Source: JBDNJM01 sp041687755
Lineage (GTDB): Bacteria > Planctomycetota > UBA1135 > GCA-002686595
NCBI GenBank assembly: GCA_041687755.1
Contig: JBDNJM010000016.1
Span: 1 to 46,415, forward strand
DNA: 46,415 nt
Direction: 5' to 3'
A program made the translations under genes and the position numbers. The notes below the pieces were generated by a model. That model was not told the origin of the DNA, made no database searches, and worked only from the letters and a program-made list of their open reading frames with translations. Positions 9,438 through 18,643 of the stretch are shown here, one piece after another; the first letter of the stretch is position 1, and the number at the start of each line of letters is the position of its first letter.

Positions 9438-9484
9438 GCCAGCGGGCCCCGGAGCGCATCTTGCGCTCCGGGGCCCGCTGGCGT
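9438..9484. terminator. Perfect 22-bp hairpin after the lipoprotein gene
   Basis: Arms 9438-9459 and 9463-9484 are exact reverse complements with a three-base loop (TCT), 19 bases after the stop codon. There is no T-tract after it (TTGAGTTGCC). It probably works as a terminator or as a 3'-end stabilising stem. Confidence 0.65.
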
Positions 9485-9656
9485 TGAGTTGCCCTGTTCC
9501 TTTCAGTGGCCTGTCCGCTGGTGCAGGGACGAGGCCCACGCAGGCAGCCTCCGAAAGCGATTTGGAACCGCCCGGGACTAGGCCCCGGCGCAGCGGGAAC
9601 TCCCTCGCCGTAGGATGGACGGATCCGCTTCCCCCGTGGCCCCCGACCCCCGCCCC

Positions 9657-11147
9657 ATGCGCCAAAGCCTGCTGCCCTCCCTGCTCTGCGGAGCCTCCGC
9701 CCTCCTGTTGCTTGCCCGCGGGTTTGCGCCCGGCCCAGCCGCGGCCCAGGACACCGCGCCCGCGGACTCCGAGACCCGCTCGGCGCTCACGCCTGAGCTG
9801 GCCGCCGAGATCGACGCGCTCCAGCCAAACATGGAGGCCGTCGTCACCGAAGCCCTGCGCAGCCGCGCCGCCTACCTGCGCCTCGTGCGCCTGTGCGCGG
9901 AGGCGCCGGGCCGACTCGCCGGATCCGTGCAGGCCACCAAAGGCGTCGCGTGGGCCGTGGCCGAACTCGAGTCGCTACCTTTCGATAAGGTCTGGCTCGA
10001 GGAGATGGAGGTCCCCCACTGGGAGCGCGGCGCGCCGGAGGTCTGCACGATCAGCGGGCCGCAAGCGCTCGCCGGCGAGGCCTTTAACGTGCTGGCTCTC
10101 GGCGGCTCGATCGGCACGCCGGAAGGCGGCGTTAGCGGACCCGTGTTGCGCGTCACCAGCTTTGAAGAGCTGGCCGAGCGCGCCGACGAAGCCCGCGGCG
10201 CCATCGTGTTCTTCGACGCCTCGTTCAACTTCTCGAACCGCAGCATGTTCGCCGAGTACGGCAACACCGGGAAGTTCCGCCGCAGCGGCCCCAGCGAAGC
10301 CGGCAAGGCCGGCGCCGTCGCCTGCGTCATCCGCAGCCTCGCCAGCGTCATCGACGACAACCCGCACACCGGCACGATGCAGTACGACGAGCGCGCGCCG
10401 AAGGTGCCCGCCGCCGCACTCTCCACCCTCGATGCCGATCGCCTCGCCGGCCTGTGCACCGCAGGCCCGGTCGAGCTCAGCCTTACGATGAACTGCGAGT
10501 GGTTTGAGCCCGCGAGGGGGCACAACGTCATCGGCGACTACACGGGCTCCGAGTTCCCCGACGAGATCGTGATCGTCGGCGGCCACCTCGACTCCTGGGA
10601 CGTCGCCCAGGGCGCCCACGACGACGGCGCTGGCTGCTGCCACGCGATCGAAGTCGTGCGCACGCTCGGCGCGCTCGGTATCCGCCCCAAGCGCACCATC
10701 CGTGTCGTGCTGTACGCCAACGAAGAGAATGGCCTGCGCGGCGCCCGGGACTACGTCGCCCGACACCTCGAAGACATGCCCAACCACGTGTTTGGCCTCG
10801 AATCCGACTCGGGCGGCTTCACCCCGCGCGGCTTTACGACCAACTCCGGCGACGAGGGCTACGCAATCCTCGAACGCATCGTCAGCCACCTCGAAGAGGA
10901 GAGCGCTGACCAACTCTGGCGCGGCGGCAGCGGCGGCGCCGACGTCGGCCAGATGGCGCCCCACGGTGTACCGGTTGCGGGCTACCGGCCCGACGACGAG
11001 CGCTACTTCGCCTACCACCACACGCCCGCCGACACGATCGAGGCGGTCAACGAGCGCGAGCTGAACCTCGGCGCGGCCGTGATCTCCGCCCTCGTCTACG
11101 CGGTCGCAGACCTGCCCACGCGCTTGCCGAACAACCTCCCGGACTGA
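9657..11147 (+). CDS. Secreted M28-family metallopeptidase (carboxypeptidase Q-like)
   Basis: About 496 residues from ATG 9657, which opens a signal peptide (RQSLLPSLLCGASALLLLARGFAPGPAAAQ). Residues about 70-130 resemble the start of carboxypeptidase Q-type M28 enzymes (APGRLAGSVQATKGVAWAVAEL). Residues about 140-270 look like an inserted PA domain, and the co-catalytic zinc domain follows. Expected ligands and catalytic residues are all present: H310 (GGHLDSW), D322 (HDDGAG), E356/E357 (ANEENG), D384 (ESDSGG) and H455 (HHTPADT). It should cleave N-terminal or dipeptide substrates outside the cytoplasm. An in-frame ATG at 9615 lies in a TAGGAT sequence that could be a -10 box, which favours the later start. 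No operon partner is evident. Confidence 0.9.
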   Translation: MRQSLLPSLLCGASALLLLARGFAPGPAAAQDTAPADSETRSALTPELAAEIDALQPNMEAVVTEALRSRAAYLRLVRLCAEAPGRLAGSVQATKGVAWAVAELESLPFDKVWLEEMEVPHWERGAPEVCTISGPQALAGEAFNVLALGGSIGTPEGGVSGPVLRVTSFEELAERADEARGAIVFFDASFNFSNRSMFAEYGNTGKFRRSGPSEAGKAGAVACVIRSLASVIDDNPHTGTMQYDERAPKVPAAALSTLDADRLAGLCTAGPVELSLTMNCEWFEPARGHNVIGDYTGSEFPDEIVIVGGHLDSWDVAQGAHDDGAGCCHAIEVVRTLGALGIRPKRTIRVVLYANEENGLRGARDYVARHLEDMPNHVFGLESDSGGFTPRGFTTNSGDEGYAILERIVSHLEEESADQLWRGGSGGADVGQMAPHGVPVAGYRPDDERYFAYHHTPADTIEAVNERELNLGAAVISALVYAVADLPTRLPNNLPD

Positions 11148-11657
11148 CGCTCGGCGGGCCAAGTCGAAGACCGGTTCGCCAAGAGATCGCGACCCCAGAA
11201 CCGGCGAGAGCCATGGGGATTCAGAGCCTCCTGCTCCGGCTACGGCCCTCGCCGATCCGCTGCACGAAGCAATGTGCGCCGAAGGCTGCATCCATGGGAG
11301 CTGGAACCCGTCCTGTGCGCTGCCTGAACAGCAGGCGCATCAAGACAGTTCCGCTCACGCTGCATTCGCCAAGTCACCCACCCTGGATCAGTCCTTCCGC
11401 GGTCGCCCCGCAACCGGCAAGTACTGTGCCGCCTTGATCGTGGCGCGCCCCCTTTTGAGCGCCAGACCTGGACTCGCGCACAGTAGTTACAATTGGGACC
11501 TCGCGCCGGGCCGCTCCACTCGCAAGCCATCGGAGCACCGGACACCTCGCATTTCTCCTACGAAGGATTCTGCATGCTCGCTCTCTCCGCCACCTGGCCT
11601 TCGCCCTTCCGGCTATCCAAACGGACCCGCCCGTTCTGATAGCAGATCATCGAGGCG
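11148..11657. other. Intergenic stretch between the M28 peptidase and the ELWxxDGT gene
   Basis: Over 500 bases without a recognisable intact gene. An imperfect inverted repeat near 11169-11204 (ACCGGTTC / GAACCGG) could be a weak terminator for the peptidase gene. Just before 11658 one frame reads SLRHLAFALPAIQTD, which could be the remains of a signal peptide belonging to the broken gene downstream. Confidence 0.4.
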
Positions 11658-14042
11658 GTGCCGACCGCCATTTCCAGCAAGGGGAACTCGGATCCTGAAT
11701 GGCTGCAGCCGTTCGGCAACGACCTGCTGATGAGCGCCACCGACGGCTACACGGGCCGGGGGCTCTGGCACCTGGACGGCACGACCCTAGCCCCCACCGC
11801 TCTGACCAGCGGCAACCCCAGCCGCGCCGCCGTGCTCTCCAGCGGCGTGGGCGTCTTTACCGCGGGCGGGTCCTTCACGTTTGGCGGGCTCTGGCGAACG
11901 GACGGGACCCCAGTTGGAACGCTCCAATTAGATCTCGACGTCGCCTTCCCCTGTTTCGAAACCCGGACCGAGCCCTTCCTATGGATGGATCGACCGCGCC
12001 TGGTTCGTCGCGAGCACGGACGCCGAAGGCTCAGAGCTCTGGTCCTCGGACGGCACGCTGACCGGGACACGACTCGAGTTCGCAGTCCCGAGCGGAACTG
12101 AGGGCTTCGGCTTCACGGAGTTCTTCGAAGCCGGCGGCAAGCTGTTCTTCCACACCAGCGCGAACGGTGAGGCGCGCATGTATGCGCTGGACACTCCAGG
12201 CGCGACTCCGGGAGTGCACCTGCCAACCTGTTCGCTGTCGACGCGGTCTACTTCTCCGCGACTGTGCCGGGCATCGGCCGTGAACTGTTCCGCAGCACGG
12301 GCCTCGGCGGCAAGACCGCCCTGGCGGCCAACCTCGCCATAGACGCCCTCACCGCCTCCTCCGCCCCCCAACGCCTGCTGCGCTTCGCCGATCGAATCTT
12401 CTTCGCCGCAGAGGTCGACCCGTACGGACTGGAGCCGTACGTGACGGACGGCAGCGAATCGGGAACTCGTCCCCTAGGCGATCTGTATCCCGGTAAGGAA
12501 GGGTCGAACGCGTTCCCGAGAGCCGCACTGGGCCGCAGGGGCGTGTTTACCGCTGACACTCCCGACCATGGCATCGAGCCCTGGGTCACGGACGGAACCC
12601 TGGAGGGAACCCGACTGCTCGGCGATCTGATCCCTGGACCGATGGGTTCCCTGTCAAGCGGGTACGTGCGTCTAGGACAGCAGGCGATCTTCGCCGCCCG
12701 TTCGGGGGACCTCCTGACCCCGAGCTCTTCGCGACCGACGAAACTCCGGAGGGCACCCAGGCACTGCTCGACCTGACCCCGGGCTTTCATTTCTTCGGCA
12801 CTGGCCAGGACTACTTCGAAGTCCTCGAAGACAAGCTGGTGTTCGGTTCGGACAGTCCCAACTCGGTCAACGGGACCAGCCTGTTCGTGTACGACGCAGC
12901 GACCAATAGCCTCAGCTTCATCGAGCAGACCGCAGATGGCGAAGCCTTCGACGGCCCGATTGATCTGGTCCGGGTGGGTTCGGAGGTCTTCGTCGCGGCG
13001 CCAACCCCCAGGGCACGCGCCGCGTCGTGCCGGGAAACACCCCCCCCAGCTTTCGAACTCTCCGTTCATCACCCAGCTCACGCCCTTCGATGAGTTCCTG
13101 CTGTTCGTCGCCTTCGACCCGGTGTTCGGTTTCGAGATTTGGCGCAGCGATGGCACTGCCCCAGGCACAGGACGGATCGTCGGCAGCCTCCCCGGCATCA
13201 ACTTCCCTCCACCCTTCGGGCTCGAGCGCGCCGGAGACCGCGCGCTGTTCACCACCCGCGAGTCTGGCTTCCCAGGCCAAGTCCAAGAGCTCTGGGTCAC
13301 CGACGGCACGCCGGTGGGGAGCCTGCCGATCCCCGGTGCGAGCGGCCCGGAATATCGCCCCCTGGGCCGCGGCATCCAGCGGATCGGCGCCACCGAGGGG
13401 GCCCTGCTGATCGCCTCACTGCCAAAGCGCGGCTTCGAGCTTTGGCGCTCGGACCCCGAGGATCCCGCGCTCCAACTCCTGCCCGAGAACAACCCCGGCC
13501 CCCTGTCGAGCCTCAACTCGAATCTCTCACTCTTCAATCTCGGAACTCAGCCGGTCGTCGAGCTGGCCGGTCGCCTCTACTTCCCCTCGAATGATCCCCA
13601 AGTGGGCAGCGAGCTGCACTCCCTCGACCTCGCCGCCCTCGGCCTCGGTGGCGCTGAAGTGTTCGGCGAAGGCTGCTCCTCGAGCGGCGACGGGCCGTGC
13701 ATCGACTGGAGCCGAACCGTCGCTCCCGGACTGAGCCTCGAGCTCGAGCTCTCGGGCGCGGAGCCCGGTGCGATCGGGTTCGCGCTGTTCTCTCCGGGCC
13801 CAATCCCCAACCCGCTGATCCTCGACGGTTGCCCGATCTACCTGCCGAACGCGACGCTGCTGGTCAGCGTGCCTGTGAACGTCTCGGGCGTGGGCGTCGC
13901 TTTGATCGGGGTCCCCACCGCGCCGCAACTCCTGGATCAAAGGTTGCTCCTTCAGTGGGCCGCGACCTCGGACAACGGTCCGCTGCTGGGAGCATTCGAA
14001 ACCAGCAACGCCCTGGAGCTGCTGCTCGCGACCGCTCCCTGA
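11658..14042 (+). pseudogene. Frameshifted exported ELWxxDGT-repeat protein
   Basis: About nine ELWxxDGTxxGT-type repeats can be read, but only by switching frame. Frame of 11658: LWHLDGT, LWRTDGTPVGT. From about 11985, +1: ELWSSDGTLTGT. From about 12220, back: EPYVTDGSESGT, EPWVTDGTLEGT. From about 12710: ELFATDETPEGT. A short stretch after about 13000: NPQGTRRVVPGN. From about 13050: IWRSDGTAPGT, ELWVTDGTPVGS, ELWRSDPED. Several breaks lie at C or G runs, including eight Cs at 13040-13047, so slippage or assembly error is as likely as decay. The C-terminal 130 residues (GEGCSSSGDGPCIDWS... to ALELLLATAP) form a beta-rich tail like those I know from planctomycete exported proteins. The repeats are known as extracellular beta-propeller-like units of unknown function. 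Confidence 0.75.
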
Positions 14043-14076
14043 GCCCAGCACCCACGAGCCGCCGCGCTATGCCTCG

Positions 14077-14093
14077 GCCTGCTGAGGGCAGGC
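14077..14093 (+). terminator. Short hairpin after the ELWxxDGT gene
   Basis: GCCTGC-TGAGG-GCAGGC is a perfect 6-bp stem 35 bases past the stop codon at 14042, followed by TTAG. It could terminate the plus-strand gene; on the minus strand it lies at the far end of the degenerate repeat unit. Confidence 0.4.
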
Positions 14094-14095
14094 TT

Positions 14096-14159
14096 AGACG
14101 GGCCAGAAAGCAACTGAGCGGTAGTTCGCTCAGGCTGCGCCATTTTTCACAGCCTTTCA
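14096..14159 (-). repeat. Degenerate tandem copy of the stop-codon element
   Basis: Read on the minus strand, this directly follows the full copy and starts again with TGA. It shares the TGA..GCTG..AAAAA.TGGCGC.GCC pattern and a later TTT.TGGCCC.TC with the full copies, but is otherwise diverged. It contains its own perfect hairpin CTGAGCG-N6-CGCTCAG (14114-14133). The repeat unit spacing, TGA to TGA, is 129 bases. Confidence 0.5.
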
Positions 14160-14288
14160 CGATGGGTGAATCAATGCGCGCAGCGCATTCCGTGAGCGGT
14201 CTGTGCGCTCCAGCGCCGTCAGGCTATGGGCCCAAAGGTAACTGAGAGGCACTTCGGCTGGGCAGCGCCATTTTTTCCCAGCATCTCA
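14160..14288 (-). repeat. 129-bp dispersed element, copy A, starting at the recQ stop codon
   Basis: On the minus strand the element opens with the TGA stop of recQ and runs GATGCTGGGAAAAAATGG onwards to a second TGA at 14157-14159. Bases 14174-14289 match 37250-37135 (reverse complement) at 100 of 116 positions without gaps, counted by eye. Internal structures: a GGCGCT...AGTGCC stem, a small GCC-TGAC-GGC hairpin and GAGCG...CGCTC. It does not encode an obvious protein. Its position at a gene end and its tandem partner suggest a small non-autonomous mobile element or a 3'-UTR RNA structure. Confidence 0.8.
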
Positions 14289-16301
14289 GCCGCCAGCGCC
14301 CGCGATCAACTCAAGCAACATCTCGCCGAGATCCGCGGCCTTCTTCTCGCCGATGCCGGTGACTTCGAGCAGCTCGGCGGGGGTCTTAGGCAGGCGCTCG
14401 GCCAAGTCCACGAGCGTGCGGTCGTTGAACAGCACGTAGGGCGGCACGCCGCGCTCGGTCGCCAGGCGTCGGCGCAGGCCGCGGAGCTCTTCCACGAGGT
14501 CCGAGTCCAGGGACGGGTCGTCGAGGATCGGGGCCGGCTTCTTGGTGCGTGTTGATCCTGCAGAGGAGCGGCTCGACGAGCGCGAAGACCGCGCGGCCGG
14601 CTTCGAGGCCGCGCTGCGGATGAATTCGACCGTTCGTTCGGCCTTCATCACCTCGATGCCGGTGCCTGAAAGCCCCAGCACCGGGTATTGACCGGGCGAG
14701 ACGAGCAGGTGCCCCTTCGCGACCAGTTGGTCGATGAACGAGCGCAGGTCGGTTTTGCTGTGCTCCTTCAGCAACCCGAAGGTCGAGAAGTTGCCGTGGC
14801 CCAGGTCGAGGATCCGCTTCGTGCGCGCGCCGCGCAGCACGTCGGTCACGTGGCCGCCGCCGAAGTTCTGCCGACAGTGCACGACGCACGACAGGATCAT
14901 CTGCGCGATCGTCAGGCTGTCCTCGACGCTGTCAAATTCCCCGAGGCAGACGTCGCAGGCCCCGCAGCCGCCGTCCGCCGCCTCGAAGCCGCCCCCGAAG
15001 TACTCGACCAGGAAGCGGTGCCGACAGTTGGCGCTCGTGGCGAAGTTCCACAGCTCTGACAGCCTGCCGATCGCGTTGTCCAGCTCCTCGCGCGCCGTCT
15101 GCACGCCCGCCTCGTGCGCTTCTTCGGCGCCGCGTTCCATGAGCGACTTCCAGCCGTGGAAGTCGCTGCCGGAGTAGAACATCACGCACTCGGCCGGCAG
15201 ACCGTCGCGACCGGCGCGACCGGTCTCCTGGGCGTACTGCTCGATGCCCTTGGGCAGCGAGGCGTGGATCACAAAGCGCACGTCGGGCCTGTCGATGCCC
15301 ATGCCGAACGCGATCGTCGCGACGACGACGTCCAGTCGCTCGGCCAGGAAGTCCTTCTGGACCTTCGTGCGCTTCTTCGGGTTGAGTCCCGCGTGGTAAG
15401 CGGCCGCCCGCACCCCCGCCTTGGAGAGGTCGGCCGCGAGGGACTCCGTATCCTTGCGCCGCATCGCGTAGACGATGCCGCCCTGGCCCTCGTGCTTCTC
15501 GACGACGTGCAGCACCTGCCGCTTGAGCTCCGCACGCGGGATCATGCGGTAGGTCAGATTCGGGCGATCGAAGTCCCCCACCAGACGCACCGGATCCTCG
15601 AGGCCCAACTCGGCCTCGATGTCGGCCTGCACGCGCGGCGTGGCGGTCGCGGTCAGCGCGATCATCGGCACGCGCTCGCCGAATCGGCGCAGGTCGCCCA
15701 GGCGCCGGTAGTCGGGCCGGAAGTCGTGCCCCCAGTGGCTGATGCAGTGCGCCTCATCGACGGCGATCGCCGACAGGCCCAGGCTGCGCAGCTCGCCGAT
15801 GAACCCGCCCATCGCCAGCCGCTCCGGTGCGCAGAACAGAATGTCCAGCTCGCGACGGTGCAGCCGCGCCGTCGTCTCGGCGCGGTCCTCAGGATCCATG
15901 GCGCTGGTCAGCATGCCGACCGCGACGCCGTTGGCCACGAGCGCGTCGTGCTGGTCCTGCATCAGGGCGATCAGCGGACTCACGACCAGCACGAACCCGG
16001 GCAGCGCCAGCGCCGGCGCCTGATAGCAGAGCGACTTGCCGCCACCGGTCGGCAGCACGACCAGGCAGTCGCGCCCCTCGAGCAACGCCTGCATGGCGTC
16101 CGCCTGCAGCGGGCGCAGGTCGTCGAAGCCCCAGATGGAGGCGATCCGCTCGCGCAGCTCCTCCATGGTGAGGGCCTCCTGGGGCACCGGCAGCGGCTCG
16201 GCGGCCGTCAAGCCGGGGTGTTCCTCAACCACATCCGCGGAGTCCTCCCAGGGCAGGGCCTCGCGGTCCTCAAATTCGTCGCCTCCGTGATCTGCTTGCA
16301 T
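14286..16301 (-). CDS. recQ: ATP-dependent DNA helicase RecQ
   Basis: About 671 residues from ATG 16301. RecQ unwinds DNA 3' to 5' in recombination repair and replication-fork restart. The order is: acidic N-terminal extension (1-45), SF2 helicase core with PTGGGKS (84-90), DEAH (182-185) and TATATPRV, second RecA lobe with the family motif QETGRAGRDG, RQC zinc site (CRHRFLVEYF...CGACDVC), winged helix, a Ser/Arg/Lys-rich linker and a C-terminal HRDC domain (RGLRRRLATERGVPPYVLFNDRTLVDLAERLP). All core motifs are intact and the length is slightly above the usual ~610 because of the N-terminal extension and linker. In-frame codons up to 16379 exist, but 16301 is the first ATG with plausible context. 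The TGA stop is also the first codon of the dispersed repeat. Confidence 0.95.
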   Translation of the reverse strand: MQADHGGDEFEDREALPWEDSADVVEEHPGLTAAEPLPVPQEALTMEELRERIASIWGFDDLRPLQADAMQALLEGRDCLVVLPTGGGKSLCYQAPALALPGFVLVVSPLIALMQDQHDALVANGVAVGMLTSAMDPEDRAETTARLHRRELDILFCAPERLAMGGFIGELRSLGLSAIAVDEAHCISHWGHDFRPDYRRLGDLRRFGERVPMIALTATATPRVQADIEAELGLEDPVRLVGDFDRPNLTYRMIPRAELKRQVLHVVEKHEGQGGIVYAMRRKDTESLAADLSKAGVRAAAYHAGLNPKKRTKVQKDFLAERLDVVVATIAFGMGIDRPDVRFVIHASLPKGIEQYAQETGRAGRDGLPAECVMFYSGSDFHGWKSLMERGAEEAHEAGVQTAREELDNAIGRLSELWNFATSANCRHRFLVEYFGGGFEAADGGCGACDVCLGEFDSVEDSLTIAQMILSCVVHCRQNFGGGHVTDVLRGARTKRILDLGHGNFSTFGLLKEHSKTDLRSFIDQLVAKGHLLVSPGQYPVLGLSGTGIEVMKAERTVEFIRSAASKPAARSSRSSSRSSAGSTRTKKPAPILDDPSLDSDLVEELRGLRRRLATERGVPPYVLFNDRTLVDLAERLPKTPAELLEVTGIGEKKAADLGEMLLELIAGAGG

Positions 16302-16935
16302 GGTGCTCGAGGCCCGCAGCCTCCAGGTCGGATTGGAGCCGCCCAGCCAATCGGTTTCAAGCCTGCCAAGGCCCTGCAACAGGACTCCTGCAATGGCCAG
16401 ACGTTACGCAGATCTCCCTAGCGGCCCCGCGGATCCCGCGAGCGTCGCTCTCCTTCACGAATCCCCGGTCTCTGGCCTTCACGAATCCCCGCTCTTGGAC
16501 AGGATCGCCCCCAGCAGCGCGCCCCAGCCTCCGGGCAAGGCCCTGGCCCCTCTTACAGCCCTCCCCAGCGCCTCGGAGCTAGGTGCTCTACCACCCCCCC
16601 GACCGGATCACCCCCACGGCCCCGGCGTTCGCCGGCAGCGCCCTCCACTGGAGGGCCTCCCTGCGCAACAGAGTGCGTGCGCCCCGCAGCTCCGTGCTCG
16701 AGGCACCGAAGACAGCTCTCGGAGTTGTTCCGTTGCGGAGTCGTCCGGGCCGCGGGTCTCCCTTCGTGGCCCCTCCAAAGGCCTGGGCACTCGCGGATCC
16801 CCACTGCCACGGGCCCCGCCGCGGAATGGGCACGATCAATACGCCTCTCCCCAAACAACTGGGGGCCGGCCCGCCCCGACAGGAACGGACCGGCCCCCGA
16901 GCCAGCACTTCAGATCGGGGCTGCCCTACCGCGGC
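16302..16935. other. 634-base gene-free stretch
   Basis: No open frame here has recognisable motifs; frames on both strands look like random GC-rich readings. A short direct duplication (TTCACGAATCCCC twice near 16456-16490) and the hairpin at 16863-16898 are the only structures seen. It presumably holds the recQ promoter and the 3' region of the aldehyde dehydrogenase gene. Confidence 0.5.
16863..16898 (-). terminator. Hairpin after the aldehyde dehydrogenase gene
   Basis: GGGGGCCGG and CCGGCCCCC form a perfect 9-bp stem about 40 bases past the stop codon on the minus strand. No T-tract follows. Likely terminator. Confidence 0.5.
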
Positions 16936-18492
16936 TCAGCCGAACTTGATCCCTTGGGCAAGCGGCAGCTCCGTCGACCAGTTGATCGTGTTCGTCGCGC
17001 GGCGCATGTAGCCCTTCCAGGCGTCGGAGCCGGACTCGCGGCCGCCGCCGGTGTCCTTCTCGCCGCCGAACGCGCCGCCGATCTCGGCGCCACTCGTGCC
17101 GATGTTGACGTTGGCGATGCCGCAGTCCGAGCCGGCGACCGACAGGAAGCGCTCGGCCTCGCGCATGTTCAGGCTAAAGATCGCCGAGGACAGGCCCTGG
17201 CGCACACCGTTGTGCTGGGCGATGGCGTCGTCGAGTCCGTTGGTGCGCAGGATGTAGAGGATCGGCGCAAAGGTCTCGTGCTGCACGGCCTCGTAGCTGC
17301 TCTTCGCGCGCACGATCGCGGGTCGCACGTAGTGGCCGCCGGCTTCGTCACCTTCGAGCTTCAGCACTTCGCCGCCGCACAGGACCTCGCCGCCCTCGGC
17401 CTTGACCTGCTCCAGCGTGCGCTGCATGCCGTCGACCGCATCCTGGTCGATCAGAGGGCCGCACAGGGTGTCCGCGGCCAACGGGTTGCCGATGCTCACC
17501 TGGGCGTAGGCCTTGACCAGGCGCTGCTCAAGGTCGTCGGCGAGTGACTCGTCGACAAGCACGCGGCGGGTCGTTGTGCAGCGTTGGCCGCAGGTGCCGA
17601 CCGAGCCGAACACGATCGCGGGGATCGCCATCTCGACGTCGGCCGCTTTGGTGAGGACCATCGCGTTGTTGCCGCCCAGCTCGAGGATCGTGCGGCCGAG
17701 GCGGCCTGCGACTTTGGCAGCGATGTGCTTGCCGACCGGCGTCGAGCCCGTGAACGACACCATCGGAATGCGCTCGTCCGAGGTCAGCGTCTCGCCGATC
17801 TCCTCGTTCCCGCCGATCAGCAGGCTGCACAGGGCGCCGAGTCCCATGGGCTCGAGCACGCTCGCGCAGACCTTGGTCATGGCGATCGCGATCAGCGGCG
17901 TCTTGAACGACGGCTTCCACACGTTCGCGTCGCCGCAGACCAGGGAGAGCATCGAGTTCCAGGCCCACACGGCCGCTGGGAAGTTGAACGCGCTGATGAT
18001 CCCGATGACGCCGAGCGGGTGCCACTGCTCGCGCATCGCGTGGCCCGGACGCTCCGAGTGCATCGACAGGCCGTAGAGCATGCGCGACTGGCCGACGGCG
18101 AAGTCGGCGATGTCGATCGCCTCCTGGATTTCGCCCAGGCCTTCCTGAAGGATCTTGCCCATCTCGAGCGTCAGCAGCTCGCCGAGCTGCTGCTTGTTGG
18201 CGCGCATCGCCTCGCCCATCTGGCGCACGACCTCGCCGCGCTGGGGCGCCGGGATCTCACGCCACTTCAGGAAGGCCGCGTGGGCTGCAGAGACGCAGCG
18301 CTCGTAGTCGGCCTTGCTGGCTTGTTTTACCGTCGCCAGCTTCTCGCCGGTGCCGGGTGCGAACACGTCAAGGTCCTCGCCCGAGGTCGCGAACCACTCG
18401 CCGTCGTAGGCGCCGGTGATCCCAGCGGCTTCGAGGCCGAAGTGGGCGAGGATGGTCTTGGAGTCGGGGGCGGTCTGGGTCGCGGGGCTCAT
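16936..18492 (-). CDS. ALDH7-type semialdehyde dehydrogenase (aminoadipate-semialdehyde dehydrogenase, AmaB/Pcd-like)
   Basis: 518 residues from ATG 18492. It is an NAD(P)+-dependent aldehyde dehydrogenase with catalytic C305 (CGQRCTTTRR), general base E271 (ELGGNN), N170 (SAFNFPAAVWAWN) and cofactor loop FTGSTPVG. The segments FAVGQSRMLYGLSMHSERPGH and GGAFGGEKDTGGGRESGSDAWKGYMRRATNTINWS are typical of the ALDH7 (antiquitin) group. Those enzymes oxidise alpha-aminoadipate semialdehyde/piperideine-6-carboxylate in lysine breakdown. The box route also needs a semialdehyde dehydrogenase (3,4-dehydroadipyl-CoA semialdehyde), but this protein lies 10 kb away in another unit and its subgroup signature fits lysine catabolism better. 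It lies 151 bases downstream of the M16 peptidase gene on the same strand. An AT-rich patch there (CGATAAAT, minus strand, about 18548-18555) may be its own promoter. Confidence 0.88.
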   Translation of the reverse strand: MSPATQTAPDSKTILAHFGLEAAGITGAYDGEWFATSGEDLDVFAPGTGEKLATVKQASKADYERCVSAAHAAFLKWREIPAPQRGEVVRQMGEAMRANKQQLGELLTLEMGKILQEGLGEIQEAIDIADFAVGQSRMLYGLSMHSERPGHAMREQWHPLGVIGIISAFNFPAAVWAWNSMLSLVCGDANVWKPSFKTPLIAIAMTKVCASVLEPMGLGALCSLLIGGNEEIGETLTSDERIPMVSFTGSTPVGKHIAAKVAGRLGRTILELGGNNAMVLTKAADVEMAIPAIVFGSVGTCGQRCTTTRRVLVDESLADDLEQRLVKAYAQVSIGNPLAADTLCGPLIDQDAVDGMQRTLEQVKAEGGEVLCGGEVLKLEGDEAGGHYVRPAIVRAKSSYEAVQHETFAPILYILRTNGLDDAIAQHNGVRQGLSSAIFSLNMREAERFLSVAGSDCGIANVNIGTSGAEIGGAFGGEKDTGGGRESGSDAWKGYMRRATNTINWSTELPLAQGIKFG

Positions 18493-18643
18493 GGCGTGGT
18501 GGCTCTGGCGGCTGGGGAGCGGCAGGCGCCGTTCCCGGGTCGGTCGATTTATCGATTTTCGGCCACCCAGAATGACGCATGCCCGCCCCAACCGCCATGA
18601 CCGAGCGCGCGCGACGTCGCTGCGGGCGAAGCGACCCTGCGAT

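Noticed and set aside
14226..14289. Similar short peptides (MGPKVTERHFGWAAPFFPSIS and MGQKAPERHSVRAAPLFYSIS) at the two element copies
   Set aside because: The likeness follows from nucleotide identity of the repeat on the strand opposite to the genes. There is no ribosome binding site, and the frames run straight into recQ or sucA antisense.
16936..18492. Box-pathway semialdehyde dehydrogenase (BoxD) as the function of the ALDH
   Set aside because: Sequence signatures are of the ALDH7 group and the gene is 10 kb away, downstream of an M16 peptidase gene.
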